From the NCBI RefSeq assembly GCF_000430705.1, contig NZ_AUMN01000017.1, positions 1 through 64,000 of the forward strand: 64,000 nucleotides of DNA. Reading direction: 5' to 3'. Positions 17,269-25,640 of this stretch are shown piece after piece. This DNA is from Arthrobacter castelli DSM 16402 (GTDB lineage: Bacteria > Actinomycetota > Actinomycetes > Actinomycetales > Micrococcaceae). The stretch's first letter is position 1. Every line of letters begins with the position of its first letter. The notes below the pieces were generated by a model. It searched no databases. It saw only the letters and a program-made list of their open reading frames with translations, and had not been told where the DNA came from. The position numbers were made by a program, and so were the translations under genes.

Positions 17269-17855
17269 CAGTCAGCGACGAATTGTGCCGACGACGCCCG
17301 GTCGTTGAGGGGCGTGGCATAAGCGTCGCTGCGGTAGTTACCGTAGAAGTCTCCACTCAAATTTGAGTTGTCAAAGATCCCGATCCGGCAGCCGGATCCG
17401 GCAACAAACGATGAGACGGAGTCGTTCCACCCGGGGTAGGCACTGAGGTCGGCGGAATGGTATCCGCTGCCGCACCCGCCACTGCGGGAGATCACCAAGT
17501 AACCACCGTGGAAGTTAATGTCACGGTAGAATCGCCCTACCACCCGTTGCTTCGACTGCTCGCTGCCGCTTTGCAACATCGGTGCCGCGCGCTGCTCAGC
17601 CGAGCCTTCGGGAGCGACCTGTCCGGTCCCCGTTCCCTGCTGCATTGCCTGGGTCATCGCCGCTTCTGTTTCGAAACACTGCATGTTGTCCGTATCGGCG
17701 TTCAGCCAGCAAAAACGCTGATCACCGGCCGGTTTCGTGGACGCCGGGCTCTGGGCAGCCATGGCCGGCGCTGCACCTGCCGTTAACGCGGCAACGAGTG
17801 CAGCGGCGGTCGCGACCGTACGTCCCGGACTTGATGGTTTACGCATACCGAGCAT
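17268..17855 (-). CDS. secreted I36-type (beta/gamma-crystallin-like) protein
   Basis: The 195-residue protein has a signal peptide (basic start, hydrophobic core to about residue 30, cut after APAMA-A). The mature part ends in a domain typical of peptidase inhibitor family I36: GRFYRDINFHGGYLVIS, then SDLSAY-like text, WNDSVSSFVAG, CRIGIFDNSNLSGDF. Family I36 includes a Streptomyces metalloproteinase inhibitor and many untested crystallin-fold proteins. It is the first gene of the ECF operon and its stop overlaps the sigma gene's start, so it may be sensor, effector or target of that pathway. Start could be the ATG at 17855 or at 17846. Four cysteines suit an exported protein. Confidence 0.75.
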   Translation of the reverse strand: MLGMRKPSSPGRTVATAAALVAALTAGAAPAMAAQSPASTKPAGDQRFCWLNADTDNMQCFETEAAMTQAMQQGTGTGQVAPEGSAEQRAAPMLQSGSEQSKQRVVGRFYRDINFHGGYLVISRSGGCGSGYHSADLSAYPGWNDSVSSFVAGSGCRIGIFDNSNLSGDFYGNYRSDAYATPLNDRASSAQFVAD

Positions 17856-17885
17856 TCCACCACCATAACCAACTCCTCACTCAGA

Positions 17886-17915
17886 GCGCATGCACCCGAC
17901 TGTGGGTGCATGCGC
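17886..17915. terminator. perfect 12-bp hairpin between rskA and the I36 gene
   Basis: GCGCATGCACCC (17886-17897) and GGGTGCATGCGC (17904-17915) form a perfect 12-base stem around a six-base loop. It lies about 210 bases beyond the end of rskA and 30 bases before the I36 gene. It may end the SigK operon, but no U-tract follows, so an operator or leader structure for the I36 operon is also possible. The rest of the 272-base gap shows no gene. Confidence 0.5.
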
Positions 17916-18127
17916 CCTGCTTCCATCGCAATCCGTCCGGAATACGCTGGATAGACGTTTCCAGACCACTTTGGCGATGGCCCCACAGGGGCTCCCAAAC
18001 CGGACCGCGGGAGCCGTTCGCTCCCCCGCCGCCCGGAACCTGTGGGAGGCCATCTACTTGGTTAATGTCGCGGCAAGGGAAAAGGTTGCGCCGGTTTCCC
18101 AAGTTTTTTCCTCCGGTTGCTCGATGG

Positions 18128-18937
18128 CTACGCATCCAAGGGAACCTGGGCCACGATCGGCATCGTCGGGGTCGCCGAGCCGCCCTCCGGCTCAACGGTG
18201 ATCGCCAGCGCGGCGAAGGGTTCAATACCCCGCACGACCGTTGTTTTGCCCCCGGCAAGGTCCTCGCCGGACATGACGCCCACGGATTCGGGAGCCGACC
18301 CGTCTTCGGGAACCCGCCACATTTGATATACCTTGCCGGTCGAGGGCGGGGATACATCGCGCAAGGTGACGACGGCGGCATTGAGACTATCCGAGCGCTG
18401 GATTTCCACGGTTCCGCCCGCCGGGATTTCCACCGTGGCGCGTGAAACATCCGAAGCTTCGATGACCTGTTCCTGCAGGGATGGGTCAGGCAGGGTCTGC
18501 GCGACGACGATCGAGCCGACACCGAGGACGGCGGCCGCGGCAGCCCCGATCATCCAGCGGCGGGCAGGCGAAACCCGGCCCTGTTTCCGGTGCCGGCGCC
18601 TGGCCAGCTGATCGTCCGCACCGCTGCCCCGGGACTCCCCGGAGGGCGCAGCGGCATCCTCTGCAGGCAAGCCGCTGATAATCCTGGCAAGCAGGTCCGT
18701 CGGCGGCTCCTCCTCGTGGGTGGCGTACGCCATCGTGATCGTCTCGCGTGCCTGGCGGACGTTGGCGTCGAACTCGTTGCGGACGTCTTCACTGGCGGCC
18801 GACACATGCTCGTCAATGATGGACCGTTCAGCCTCGCTGACCGCGTCCAGGGCGTAGAGCTCGGCCCATGGGGAGGTCCTGCCGGCGGCAATATCCGTGT
18901 GGAGGTCCGCTGCGAAACGCTTCAGCTCGTCATTCAT
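18128..18937 (-). CDS. rskA: anti-sigma-K factor, RskA family
   Basis: The 269-residue protein has an N-terminal cytoplasmic anti-sigma domain (AELYALDAVSEAERSIIDEH), a transmembrane helix (about residues 127-147) and an exterior RskA domain (VYQMWRVPEDGSAPESVGVM, and GIEPFAALAITVEPEGGS). RskA holds SigK at the membrane until regulated proteolysis releases it. Its start overlaps the sigma gene's stop by four bases. The pairing, spacing and domain order match SigK-RskA modules of other actinobacteria. The DALD-V-S-E helix is typical, and no zinc-binding HxxxCxxC motif is present, as in RskA. Confidence 0.92.
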   Translation of the reverse strand: MNDELKRFAADLHTDIAAGRTSPWAELYALDAVSEAERSIIDEHVSAASEDVRNEFDANVRQARETITMAYATHEEEPPTDLLARIISGLPAEDAAAPSGESRGSGADDQLARRRHRKQGRVSPARRWMIGAAAAAVLGVGSIVVAQTLPDPSLQEQVIEASDVSRATVEIPAGGTVEIQRSDSLNAAVVTLRDVSPPSTGKVYQMWRVPEDGSAPESVGVMSGEDLAGGKTTVVRGIEPFAALAITVEPEGGSATPTMPIVAQVPLDA

Positions 18938-19563
18938 CTCAGCTCACCCCCCAGACACTGTTTTAACCGGATCAATCCATCCCGGATGCGGGATTTGATG
19001 GTGGGAACGGCGACGCCAAGCCTTTCGGCCACTTCGCGATAGGTCAGGCCACCGTAGTACGCCAGTTCCACCGACTCGTGCTGGGTTCCGGTCAGCGTCT
19101 TCAGGCAGTTGACCACTGCTTCGGCTTCGCCTTGTTCGGTGACGGTATCGACGACGTCGTCGCGCTCGACCATTTGGACAGTTGCCCCGTACTGGGCCTC
19201 CCGGTCAGCGGACCGTTGCTCGGAACGGACTTTGTCGACAGCCCGGCGGTGGGCAATGGTGAGCAGCCACGCCAATGGACTCCCGCCGTCTGCGCTGTAC
19301 CGGTCGGCGGTCTTCCAGATCTGCAGATAAACCTCTTGGGCGGTATCTTCACTCAGCTGCGCGTCGACAAGAATCCGCTTGCACATGCCAAATACGCGGC
19401 GGGCGGTCTGGTGATACAGCTGGACAAAGGCATCCCGGTCCCCGTGCCCGACTTCCTGCAGCAAGCGCTGAAGGTCCCCGTGCCCGGACGCAGGGCCCGA
19501 AGGCCCGCTCTCCCATTCCGGGACGCCGGCCCGGCCAGGCCGGCGGGCATTAGGGGTGTCCAT
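18934..19563 (-). CDS. sigK: SigK-like ECF RNA polymerase sigma factor
   Basis: The 209-residue protein has sigma region 2 at about residues 45-112 (DAFVQLYHQTARRVFGMCKR, AQEVYLQIWKTADRY, AWLLTIAHRRAVDKVRSEQR) and sigma region 4 at about 150-205 (YYGGLTYREVAERLGVAVPT, KSRIRDGLIRLK). This text is typical of SigK. Its partner rskA overlaps by four bases. It follows the sortase gene by 48 bases and may be transcribed with CHRD and sortase from the SigK-type promoter at 21238-21264, which would make an autoregulated unit. No separate SigK-type promoter was found in the 48-base gap. Confidence 0.92.
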   Translation of the reverse strand: MDTPNARRPGRAGVPEWESGPSGPASGHGDLQRLLQEVGHGDRDAFVQLYHQTARRVFGMCKRILVDAQLSEDTAQEVYLQIWKTADRYSADGGSPLAWLLTIAHRRAVDKVRSEQRSADREAQYGATVQMVERDDVVDTVTEQGEAEAVVNCLKTLTGTQHESVELAYYGGLTYREVAERLGVAVPTIKSRIRDGLIRLKQCLGGELR

Positions 19564-19611
19564 GACGTATCACTCTACGGAATATCCCGCTTCGATGCGG
19601 TCCAGCGGCGT

Positions 19612-20400
19612 TCAACCTGCGCCGGTGAACTGTGCGTAAACCACCAGATTCTTCTCAAATTCGCCGCTGGATTGAGTGAAACCGTCACAGGTAATGAGCC
19701 TGAGCTCCGGACCTTCCGTGGGCGAGTAGACGGCCTTGGTGGGGAACTCGTCCTTGGGATAAAGCTCGGTCTTGTAGACCGCGAAATTGGCAACCGTTCC
19801 GTCCTGACGGGTCACCGAGATGCTGTCGCCCTGCTCGAGTTCGTCCAGGTTATAAAACACCCCGCTTTCGTCTTCGAGCGAGTTCACATGACCGAGCAGG
19901 ACAGACGCGCCTCGTTCACCAGGTGTCGGTGAGCCGTTGAACCAACTGGCAGGAGCGCCCTCGCCTTCGGGCGGGACCTCGAGGGTGCGGTCCTCGCGCA
20001 GACCGGTTTCAATGATGGCCGAATGCCGGCCGAGTGCTTCGATCGTCAGGCTGACGGGTTGCGATGATTCCATACCGTCCTGGATCGGTGTGCCGGCAGG
20101 TGGCGTGGCTGCCGCATTCGCTGCGCTCCCCGACGAGGACGGCGTGGGCTCCGCGCCGGTAGCCGGAGCCCTGGCATCCGCCGCCGGGCCGCTACCGGCC
20201 GGTGACGGGCCGCTGCTGGCCGATGCCGGGCCGCTGCCGGAAGGGGCGGTCGCCTCCGTGGCAGTAGCCGAAGCATTGGGGGTTCCCGACCCGTCGTCGC
20301 CGGCGGCGCCGCCGCACCCGGCGAGCAACAGCAGCAGCACCGCCGCCTCCGCCGTGCGGCGGAAGCGGCGGCTTGTTTCGCTGCGGGGCATGATGATCAT
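19612..20400 (-). CDS. class F sortase with lipoprotein-type signal
   Basis: The 262-residue protein has an N-terminal signal ending in LLAGC (Cys29), a lipobox, then a long Ser/Pro/Ala-rich spacer (residues 35-110) and a sortase domain. Catalytic residues are H171 in LLGHVNSLED and C238 in LRLITCDGF. Class F sortases join proteins with LPxTG-like signals to peptidoglycan. The upstream gene encodes a CHRD protein with a matching C-terminal signal, so it is probably the substrate. I placed the start at ATG 20398-20400, seven bases after the CHRD stop with AAGGG upstream; ATG at 20391 is an alternative. A lipid anchor in place of a transmembrane anchor would be unusual for a sortase. Confidence 0.82.
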   Translation of the reverse strand: MIIMPRSETSRRFRRTAEAAVLLLLLAGCGGAAGDDGSGTPNASATATEATAPSGSGPASASSGPSPAGSGPAADARAPATGAEPTPSSSGSAANAAATPPAGTPIQDGMESSQPVSLTIEALGRHSAIIETGLREDRTLEVPPEGEGAPASWFNGSPTPGERGASVLLGHVNSLEDESGVFYNLDELEQGDSISVTRQDGTVANFAVYKTELYPKDEFPTKAVYSPTEGPELRLITCDGFTQSSGEFEKNLVVYAQFTGAG

Positions 20401-20407
20401 GAGACCC

Positions 20408-21184
20408 TTACTTGCGTCCCGCAACCACGCTGCGGCGCACGACGTAGCCCGCGCCCGCGGCGGCAACCAGCCCGCCGCCGAGTGCGATCATGCCGAACTC
20501 GCTGGCATCGTTGCCGGCACTGGACGCTCCGGCGGAGGTGACACCGGTGTCGGCACCTCCGGCCGGCATCATCTGCAGCGGACCGCATAGCGCCGGGGCT
20601 GTGGCAGCCAAGGGAAGCTCAGGGGCCAGCTCACTCATGGTCTCTGTTGCAGCTGCCGGCTGGTTCGCCGGGTTCAAGCCGTGAACCACCGCCACAGCGG
20701 TGCCATTGGCCAGCGCATCCTGGGTTTTCTCGTTCAATTCGAAGGTGCGCTTGTAGGTGTACGAACCGCCGGACGGAGCCACCGTGACGTCTGTGGCCGC
20801 GGCCGGACCGGTGCCGCCCTTCAGCGACAACGTGGTCCCGACCGAACCGTAGGCAGGGGCGCCCTCAGGGGTGCTGATGATCCCATCGCCGTTGGCGTCA
20901 TCGGCCATAGTGGGACAGGTGCCCTGCGCACCGATGTGTACGTGCTGCACGTGCGGGTACGGCCCATCCTTGAACGTCTCCGCCAAGCCGGAGGTCTTGA
21001 TCGTCACAGTGGCTTCGCTGCCATTGACGTCGACCCAGGCTTCACCGCTGGCACCGCTGTTGTTGACCTCTTCCAACATGGTGGAGTACGAACCTTCAGC
21101 ATGGTCTGCCATGGCCGGCGCTGCGGCCATTGCGGTCAGTCCCAAGGCCACGGCGGGAGCTAGCAGAAATGCTTTCTTCTTCAT
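20408..21184 (-). CDS. CHRD domain surface protein with sortase-type C-terminus
   Basis: The 258-residue protein has a signal peptide (MKKKAFLLAP and on, cut after AAPAMA at residue 26), a CHRD-type domain (residues 30-175, with HVQHVHIGAQGTCP and VVHGLNPANQP) and a C-terminal sorting region. The latter has GGADTG at 209-214, a spacer, a hydrophobic segment at 231-248 and a basic tail RRSVVAGRK. ADTG would be a variant of LPxTG read by the class F sortase encoded next to it. GAGGAG lies six bases before the ATG. A near-consensus SigK promoter lies about 55 bases upstream. In Mycobacterium SigK drives other surface proteins (Mpt70/Mpt83), so a SigK-controlled surface protein is expected. The ligand is unknown. 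Confidence 0.85.
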   Translation of the reverse strand: MKKKAFLLAPAVALGLTAMAAAPAMADHAEGSYSTMLEEVNNSGASGEAWVDVNGSEATVTIKTSGLAETFKDGPYPHVQHVHIGAQGTCPTMADDANGDGIISTPEGAPAYGSVGTTLSLKGGTGPAAATDVTVAPSGGSYTYKRTFELNEKTQDALANGTAVAVVHGLNPANQPAAATETMSELAPELPLAATAPALCGPLQMMPAGGADTGVTSAGASSAGNDASEFGMIALGGGLVAAAGAGYVVRRSVVAGRK

Positions 21185-21237
21185 AACAGTCTCCTCATGA
21201 ATTGCGTGCGCCCAACTCTTGGATGCGCATACCAGCA

Positions 21238-21264
21238 ATTCGGCGCCGCCGTACCCGTGGATGG
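21238..21264 (-). promoter_or_regulatory. candidate SigK promoter of the CHRD-sortase genes
   Basis: On the minus strand CCATCC (21259-21264) and CCGAAT (21238-21243) are separated by 15 bases. The hexamers match the SigK promoter reported for Mycobacterium (CCATCC and CCGAAT, about 16 bases apart) exactly, with a spacer one base shorter. The site ends 53 bases before the CHRD start. This supports control by the sigma factor encoded in the same gene group. Confidence 0.65.
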
Positions 21265-21317
21265 GTCCGACTCGGAGACTTTTTTCGGGACGGTCCGATC
21301 CGCCCGTGGGTCAGGTG

Positions 21318-22136
21318 TCAGGCGATGGGTTGTGGAGTGATTCCCAACGGTGCCAGTTCTGCGGCTCCGCCGTCGGGGGCAGTGAGGACCCAAATGCCGT
21401 CGCGATGCACGGCGACCGAATGTTCCCAGTGTGCCGCCCGGGCGCCGTCGGAGGTGACGACCGTCCAATCGTCGTCGAGCACCTTGGTCTCCGTGCCGCC
21501 GCGGACCAGCATAGGTTCGATGGCCAGGCACATGCCCGGCTTCACCTTGGGTCCGAGGTTCCTGCTGCGGAAATTCACCACATCGGGTGCCTGGTGCATC
21601 TGGCTTCCGATGCCATGACCCACGTATTCGGCGAGGATACCGAACTTGTTGCCGGCTTCATGGACGTAGTCATCGATGGCGCCGCCGATCTCGCCGACCC
21701 GGCTGGCCTGCGCCAGCGCGGCAATTCCGTGCCAGAGCGAGGCCCGGGTGACTTCCGACAGTTCGACGTCGGCCGGGTCTTCGGTGCCGACGATGACGGT
21801 GCGGGCGGAGTCGCCGTGCCAGCCGTTGACGATCGCTCCGCCGTCGATGGAGACGACGTCGCCATCTTCGAGGGTGTAGCCGCCGGGGATCCCGTGGACG
21901 ACCTGCTCATTGACCGAGGTGCATATCGTTGCCGGGAATCCGTAGTAGCCGAGGAAATTGGACGTCGCCCCGGCCCGCTTCAGCACCGCGGCCGCAGCCT
22001 CATTGAGGTCGGATGTGGTGGCACCGGCGACGGCGCCGGCCACGGCTGCGTCAAGCGCCTCGCTGGTGACGCGTCCGGCGTCGACCATGTACCGCATCTG
22101 CTCTGCGGTCTTGTATTCAATGGAGCGGCCAAACAT
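21318..22136 (-). CDS. map: type I methionine aminopeptidase
   Basis: The 272-residue enzyme removes the initiator methionine from new proteins. The five metal ligands are visible in order: D in VSIDGGAIVNGWHGDSA (two aspartates), H in VGHGIGSQMH, E in CLAIEPMLV and E in AAHWEHSVAV. It follows adk by six bases, in the usual secY-adk-map order. Unlike many genomes, infA does not follow directly: the SigK/CHRD island and a second ECF operon lie between map and infA. ATG start at 22134-22136. Confidence 0.95.
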   Translation of the reverse strand: MFGRSIEYKTAEQMRYMVDAGRVTSEALDAAVAGAVAGATTSDLNEAAAAVLKRAGATSNFLGYYGFPATICTSVNEQVVHGIPGGYTLEDGDVVSIDGGAIVNGWHGDSARTVIVGTEDPADVELSEVTRASLWHGIAALAQASRVGEIGGAIDDYVHEAGNKFGILAEYVGHGIGSQMHQAPDVVNFRSRNLGPKVKPGMCLAIEPMLVRGGTETKVLDDDWTVVTSDGARAAHWEHSVAVHRDGIWVLTAPDGGAAELAPLGITPQPIA

Positions 22137-22142
22137 GAGTTG

Positions 22143-22715
22143 TTACTGCACATCCTTCAGCGCACTCATGACTCGGTCGGTGACGTCATCGATGGGACCG
22201 ATGCCGTCCACCTTGGTGACGATCCCGCGTTCGGCGTATTTGGCAACGACGACTTCGGTCTTCTCGTAGTACAGATTCAGCCGGTGACGGATCACCTCTT
22301 CGGTGTCGTCCGTGCGGCCGTCCTCAGCGGCGCGGCCGAGGAGCCGGCTGACCAGTTCCTCGTCGTCGGCGGTCAACTGCAGCACCGCGTCCAACTGCTC
22401 GTTGTTGGACGAGAGGATGTCGTCCAGCTCTTCGACCTGGGCGGTGGTGCGTGGATAGCCGTCCAGTAGGAAACCGGAGTTGGTATCCGGTTCGCTCAAC
22501 CGGCCACGGACCATCCGGTTGGTCACGCTGTCCGGCACGTAGTCGCCGGCGTCGATGTACTGCTTTGCCTCGACGCCCAGCGGCGTTTCAGCCTTCACAT
22601 TGGCGCGGAAGATATCGCCGGTGGAGATCGCCACGATGCCAAGCCGCTCCGAAATCCGCGCTGCCTGGGTTCCCTTACCGGATCCTGGAGGACCCACGAT
22701 CAGCATTCTCGTCAT
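22143..22715 (-). CDS. adk: adenylate kinase, short form
   Basis: The 190-residue enzyme (ATP + AMP to 2 ADP) has the P-loop GPPGSGKGTQAARIS near the N-terminus, the AMP site STGDIFRANV and FLLDGYPRT, and the LID region without the extra zinc or long insert, so it is the short form. The C-terminal half carries the usual R-x-x-x-Y-x-x-x-T pattern (RHRLNLYYEKTEVV). Its start overlaps the secY stop by four bases, which couples the two. It lies within the spc operon, where adk-map is the standard extension in actinobacteria. Confidence 0.96.
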   Translation of the reverse strand: MTRMLIVGPPGSGKGTQAARISERLGIVAISTGDIFRANVKAETPLGVEAKQYIDAGDYVPDSVTNRMVRGRLSEPDTNSGFLLDGYPRTTAQVEELDDILSSNNEQLDAVLQLTADDEELVSRLLGRAAEDGRTDDTEEVIRHRLNLYYEKTEVVVAKYAERGIVTKVDGIGPIDDVTDRVMSALKDVQ

Positions 22716-24019
22716 CGCAATAACCCTTCGTAGTGGCGTTGTTGTAGCTGTGCGTCGATCTGCTTGACCGTTTCAAGACCAACACCGACGATAATCAGGA
22801 TCGCTGCCCCGCCGAAGGGGAAGTTCGCGTTGGCACCCAGCGTGACCAGCGCGATCAGCGGAATCAGGGCAATCACACCGAGATACAACGCGCCGGCAGT
22901 CGTGATCCGGCTGATGACGTACTGCAGGTACTCCGACGTCGGGCGGCCGGCCCGGATACCCGGGATGAACCCACCGTATTTCTTCATGTTGTCCGAAACC
23001 TCTTCCGGATTGAACGTGATTGACACGTAGAAATAGGTGAAGAATACGATCAGCGCGAAGTAAATGGCCATGTACAGCGGGGACTCCCGTGCGGCGAAGG
23101 TATTGCTGACCCACTGCACCCACTCCGGGGCCTCGCCTTGTGCCGGGGTGTTGAACTGCGCAATCAGGGCCGGCAGGGACAACATCGCTGATGCGAAGAT
23201 GACCGGGATCACGCCGGCCATGTTGACCTTGATCGGGATGTAGGTGCTGGACCCGCCCATGGTCCGCCGGCCCACCATCCGCTTGGCGTACTGGACCGGG
23301 ATACGGCGCTGCGACTGCTCCACGAAGACCACCAGGGCAACAACGACCAGCCCGAGCAGGAGCACCCCGAGGAAGATGGTCCAGCCCTGAGTGGTGAGGA
23401 TCTGGCCCAGCGACGTCGGGAACCCTGAGGCGATCGAGATGAAGATCAGCAGGGACATGCCGTTGCCGACACCCTTTTCGGTGATCAGCTCGCCCATCCA
23501 CATGATCAGGCCGGTGCCCGCCGTCATCGTAATGATGATCAGCAGCACGGTGATGATCGTGTCGTTGGGGATGATCGGGACCGGACACTGGCCCAGCAAT
23601 TGCCCGGAACGGGCCAGCGATACCAGCGTCGTCGCCTGCAGCAGTCCAAGGGCGATGGTCAGGTAACGGGTGTACTGGGTCAGCTTCGCCTGGCCCTGTT
23701 GCCCTTCCTTGTGCAGCTCCTCGAACCGGGGAATAACCACCCTCAGCAGCTGGGTGATAATGCTGGCCGTAATGTACGGCATGATGCCCAAGGCAAAGAT
23801 GGATACTTGCAGCAGCGCACCGCCACTGAACAGGTTCACCAGCTCGTAAACGCCACCGGTGGTATTGCCGAGGGCAAGACACTGCTGAACGTTGCCGTAG
23901 TCGACACCTGGGGACGGTATGAACGTTCCGAGCCTGTAGATAACGATGATTCCGAGCGTGAACAACAACTTGCGTCGCAGGTCAGGCGTGCGGAAGGCTC
24001 GGGCAAATGCGCTCAGCAA
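22712..24019 (-). CDS. secY: preprotein translocase subunit SecY
   Basis: The 435-residue protein is the channel of the Sec translocon with ten membrane helices; family text such as IFALGIMPYITASIITQLL and FNPEEVSDNMKKYGGFIPGI is present. I placed the start at TTG 24017-24019, because a perfect AGGAGG (24024-24029) lies four bases upstream and the product then begins MLSAFARAFRTPDLRRKL, the usual form. An ATG 12 codons upstream (24055) gives a longer protein with an unlikely N-terminus. The gene overlaps adk. The upstream gap of 174 bases to rplO may hold extra regulation. Confidence 0.93.
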   Translation of the reverse strand: MLSAFARAFRTPDLRRKLLFTLGIIVIYRLGTFIPSPGVDYGNVQQCLALGNTTGGVYELVNLFSGGALLQVSIFALGIMPYITASIITQLLRVVIPRFEELHKEGQQGQAKLTQYTRYLTIALGLLQATTLVSLARSGQLLGQCPVPIIPNDTIITVLLIIITMTAGTGLIMWMGELITEKGVGNGMSLLIFISIASGFPTSLGQILTTQGWTIFLGVLLLGLVVVALVVFVEQSQRRIPVQYAKRMVGRRTMGGSSTYIPIKVNMAGVIPVIFASAMLSLPALIAQFNTPAQGEAPEWVQWVSNTFAARESPLYMAIYFALIVFFTYFYVSITFNPEEVSDNMKKYGGFIPGIRAGRPTSEYLQYVISRITTAGALYLGVIALIPLIALVTLGANANFPFGGAAILIIVGVGLETVKQIDAQLQQRHYEGLLR

Positions 24020-24193
24020 TTGTCCTCCTGAAGGTCCTGAGTCGATGATGGGCATCGGCGATTCTCAACAACCGATTCTAGCTGGTAGTCATGCGACTGC
24101 TTCACCGTCGTCGTGCCCTGCTTTAAGTTAAAGGAACTCTTGGCGGGCCGGTTATCCGACCCACCAAGAGTTCACTCTATATGCTGTGGCTGA

Positions 24194-24655
24194 TCACGGG
24201 GTGGTGGCGCTTCCACCAGCCGCTGCGATCTTCTGGGCCGCACTGGTCGAGAAGGCATCGGCGGTGACGTCGACTTTCACGTCGATATCGCCGCTGCCGA
24301 GGACTTTCACCGGCTGGTTCTTCCGAACCGCTCCGTTGGCCACGAGCGATTCAACGCTCACCTCGCCGCCGTCAGGGTACAACTCGGAAATCTTGTCCAG
24401 GTTCACGACCTGGAACTCCACCCGGAACGGGTTCTTGAAGCCGCGCAGCTTCGGCAGCCGCATGTGCAGCGGCAGCTGGCCACCTTCGAAGCCCGGCCGC
24501 ACCTGGTAACGGGCCTTGGTGCCCTTGGTGCCGCGACCCGCGGTCTTGCCCTTGGATGCCTCGCCGCGACCCACACGGGTCTTGGCAGTCTTCGATCCCG
24601 GGGCGGGACGCAGGTGGTGGACCTTGAGCGCGTGCTCCTTGTTCTCTTCCGCCAT
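24194..24655 (-). CDS. rplO: 50S ribosomal protein L15
   Basis: The 153-residue L15 begins [20 protein letters not shown] and contains [17 protein letters not shown] and [18 protein letters not shown], both standard. L15 wraps 23S rRNA and is needed late in 50S assembly. It starts two bases after rpmD and precedes secY, the normal spc order. Confidence 0.97.
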   Translation of the reverse strand: MAEENKEHALKVHHLRPAPGSKTAKTRVGRGEASKGKTAGRGTKGTKARYQVRPGFEGGQLPLHMRLPKLRGFKNPFRVEFQVVNLDKISELYPDGGEVSVESLVANGAVRKNQPVKVLGSGDIDVKVDVTADAFSTSAAQKIAAAGGSATTP

Positions 24656-24657
24656 CT

Positions 24658-24861
24658 TTACTTCGCCTCCTCAACCTTCACGAGGTGAGAAACAACGTTG
24701 ATCATCCCGAGGGTGGTGTCCGTCGCGTCCCGGACCACTGAATGGCCGATCCGCTTCAGACCCAGGGACCGCAGGCTATCGCGCTGGTTCTGCTTGCCGC
24801 CAATGACGGACTTGGTCTGGGTAATTTTCAGCTGGCCCAACTGGGACGTGCTCTGTGCCAT
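24658..24861 (-). CDS. rpmD: 50S ribosomal protein L30
   Basis: The 67-residue L30 ([20 protein letters not shown], then [13 protein letters not shown]) is of usual length. Its first base overlaps the end of rpsE and its stop lies two bases before rplO, so translation is probably coupled. L30 contacts 5S/23S rRNA at the central protuberance region. Confidence 0.97.
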   Translation of the reverse strand: MAQSTSQLGQLKITQTKSVIGGKQNQRDSLRSLGLKRIGHSVVRDATDTTLGMINVVSHLVKVEEAK

Positions 24862-25640
24862 TATGCACCTGCCTTCTGCATGTTGCGCAGCAGGGGCGCC
24901 GGAACAACCTCATCCAGCGGCAATCCGCGGCGGGCAGCCACGGCCTGCGGCTCCTCGATCAAACGCAGCGCCTCCACCGTGGCGTGCACGATGTTGATGG
25001 CGTTGGCCGAACCGAGGGACTTGGACAGCACGTCATGGACACCGGCGCAGTCGAGGACGGCGCGGACAGGACCACCGGCGATCACACCGGTACCCGGCGA
25101 AGCGGGACGCAGCAGCACAACGCCTGCCGCGGCTTCACCCTGAACCTGGTGCGGGATGGTGCCCTGGACCCGGGGGACCTTGAAGAAGTTCTTCTTGGCT
25201 TCCTCGACGCCCTTGGAGATGGCGGCGGGAACTTCCTTGGCCTTGCCATAGCCCACACCAACCATGCCGTTGCCGTCGCCGACAACCACCAAGGCGGTGA
25301 AGCTGAACCGGCGGCCGCCCTTGACGACCTTGGCAACGCGGTTAATGGAGACCACACGCTCGACGAACTTCTCCTTCTCGGAGTCACGTCCGCCGTCACG
25401 TCCGCCACGGCCACCGCGCTCGCCCCGGCCGCCACGTTCTCCGCGGCCACCACGCTCGCCCCGGCCACCGCGCTCACCGCGGCGGCCAGTGTTGCGGTCC
25501 TCGCTGCTGCCGGCTGCCGTTTCAGTGCTCTTGTCGGCCTCAGAGGCGGCGCCGGTCGCTTCAGCGGCACCACCTTCGGCCGCAGTCTGTTCAGGCTCCT
25601 GCTTCAAATCAGCTTCCTTTGCGTTATTTGCTTCAGTCAC
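24861..25640 (-). CDS. rpsE: 30S ribosomal protein S5 with an RGERGG-repeat N-terminus
   Basis: The C-terminal 170 residues are standard S5 ([51 protein letters not shown]). S5 is at the mRNA entry site and affects accuracy. Ahead lies a tail of about 90 residues not in short S5 proteins: an acidic Ala/Glu part (residues 1-49) and then RGERGG units repeated four times (about residues 54-83), encoded at 25392-25481. RGG-like stretches commonly bind RNA. The start overlaps rplR's end by four bases. Length is 259 against about 165-210 elsewhere. Confidence 0.95.
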   Translation of the reverse strand: MTEANNAKEADLKQEPEQTAAEGGAAEATGAASEADKSTETAAGSSEDRNTGRRGERGGRGERGGRGERGGRGERGGRGGRDGGRDSEKEKFVERVVSINRVAKVVKGGRRFSFTALVVVGDGNGMVGVGYGKAKEVPAAISKGVEEAKKNFFKVPRVQGTIPHQVQGEAAAGVVLLRPASPGTGVIAGGPVRAVLDCAGVHDVLSKSLGSANAINIVHATVEALRLIEEPQAVAARRGLPLDEVVPAPLLRNMQKAGA

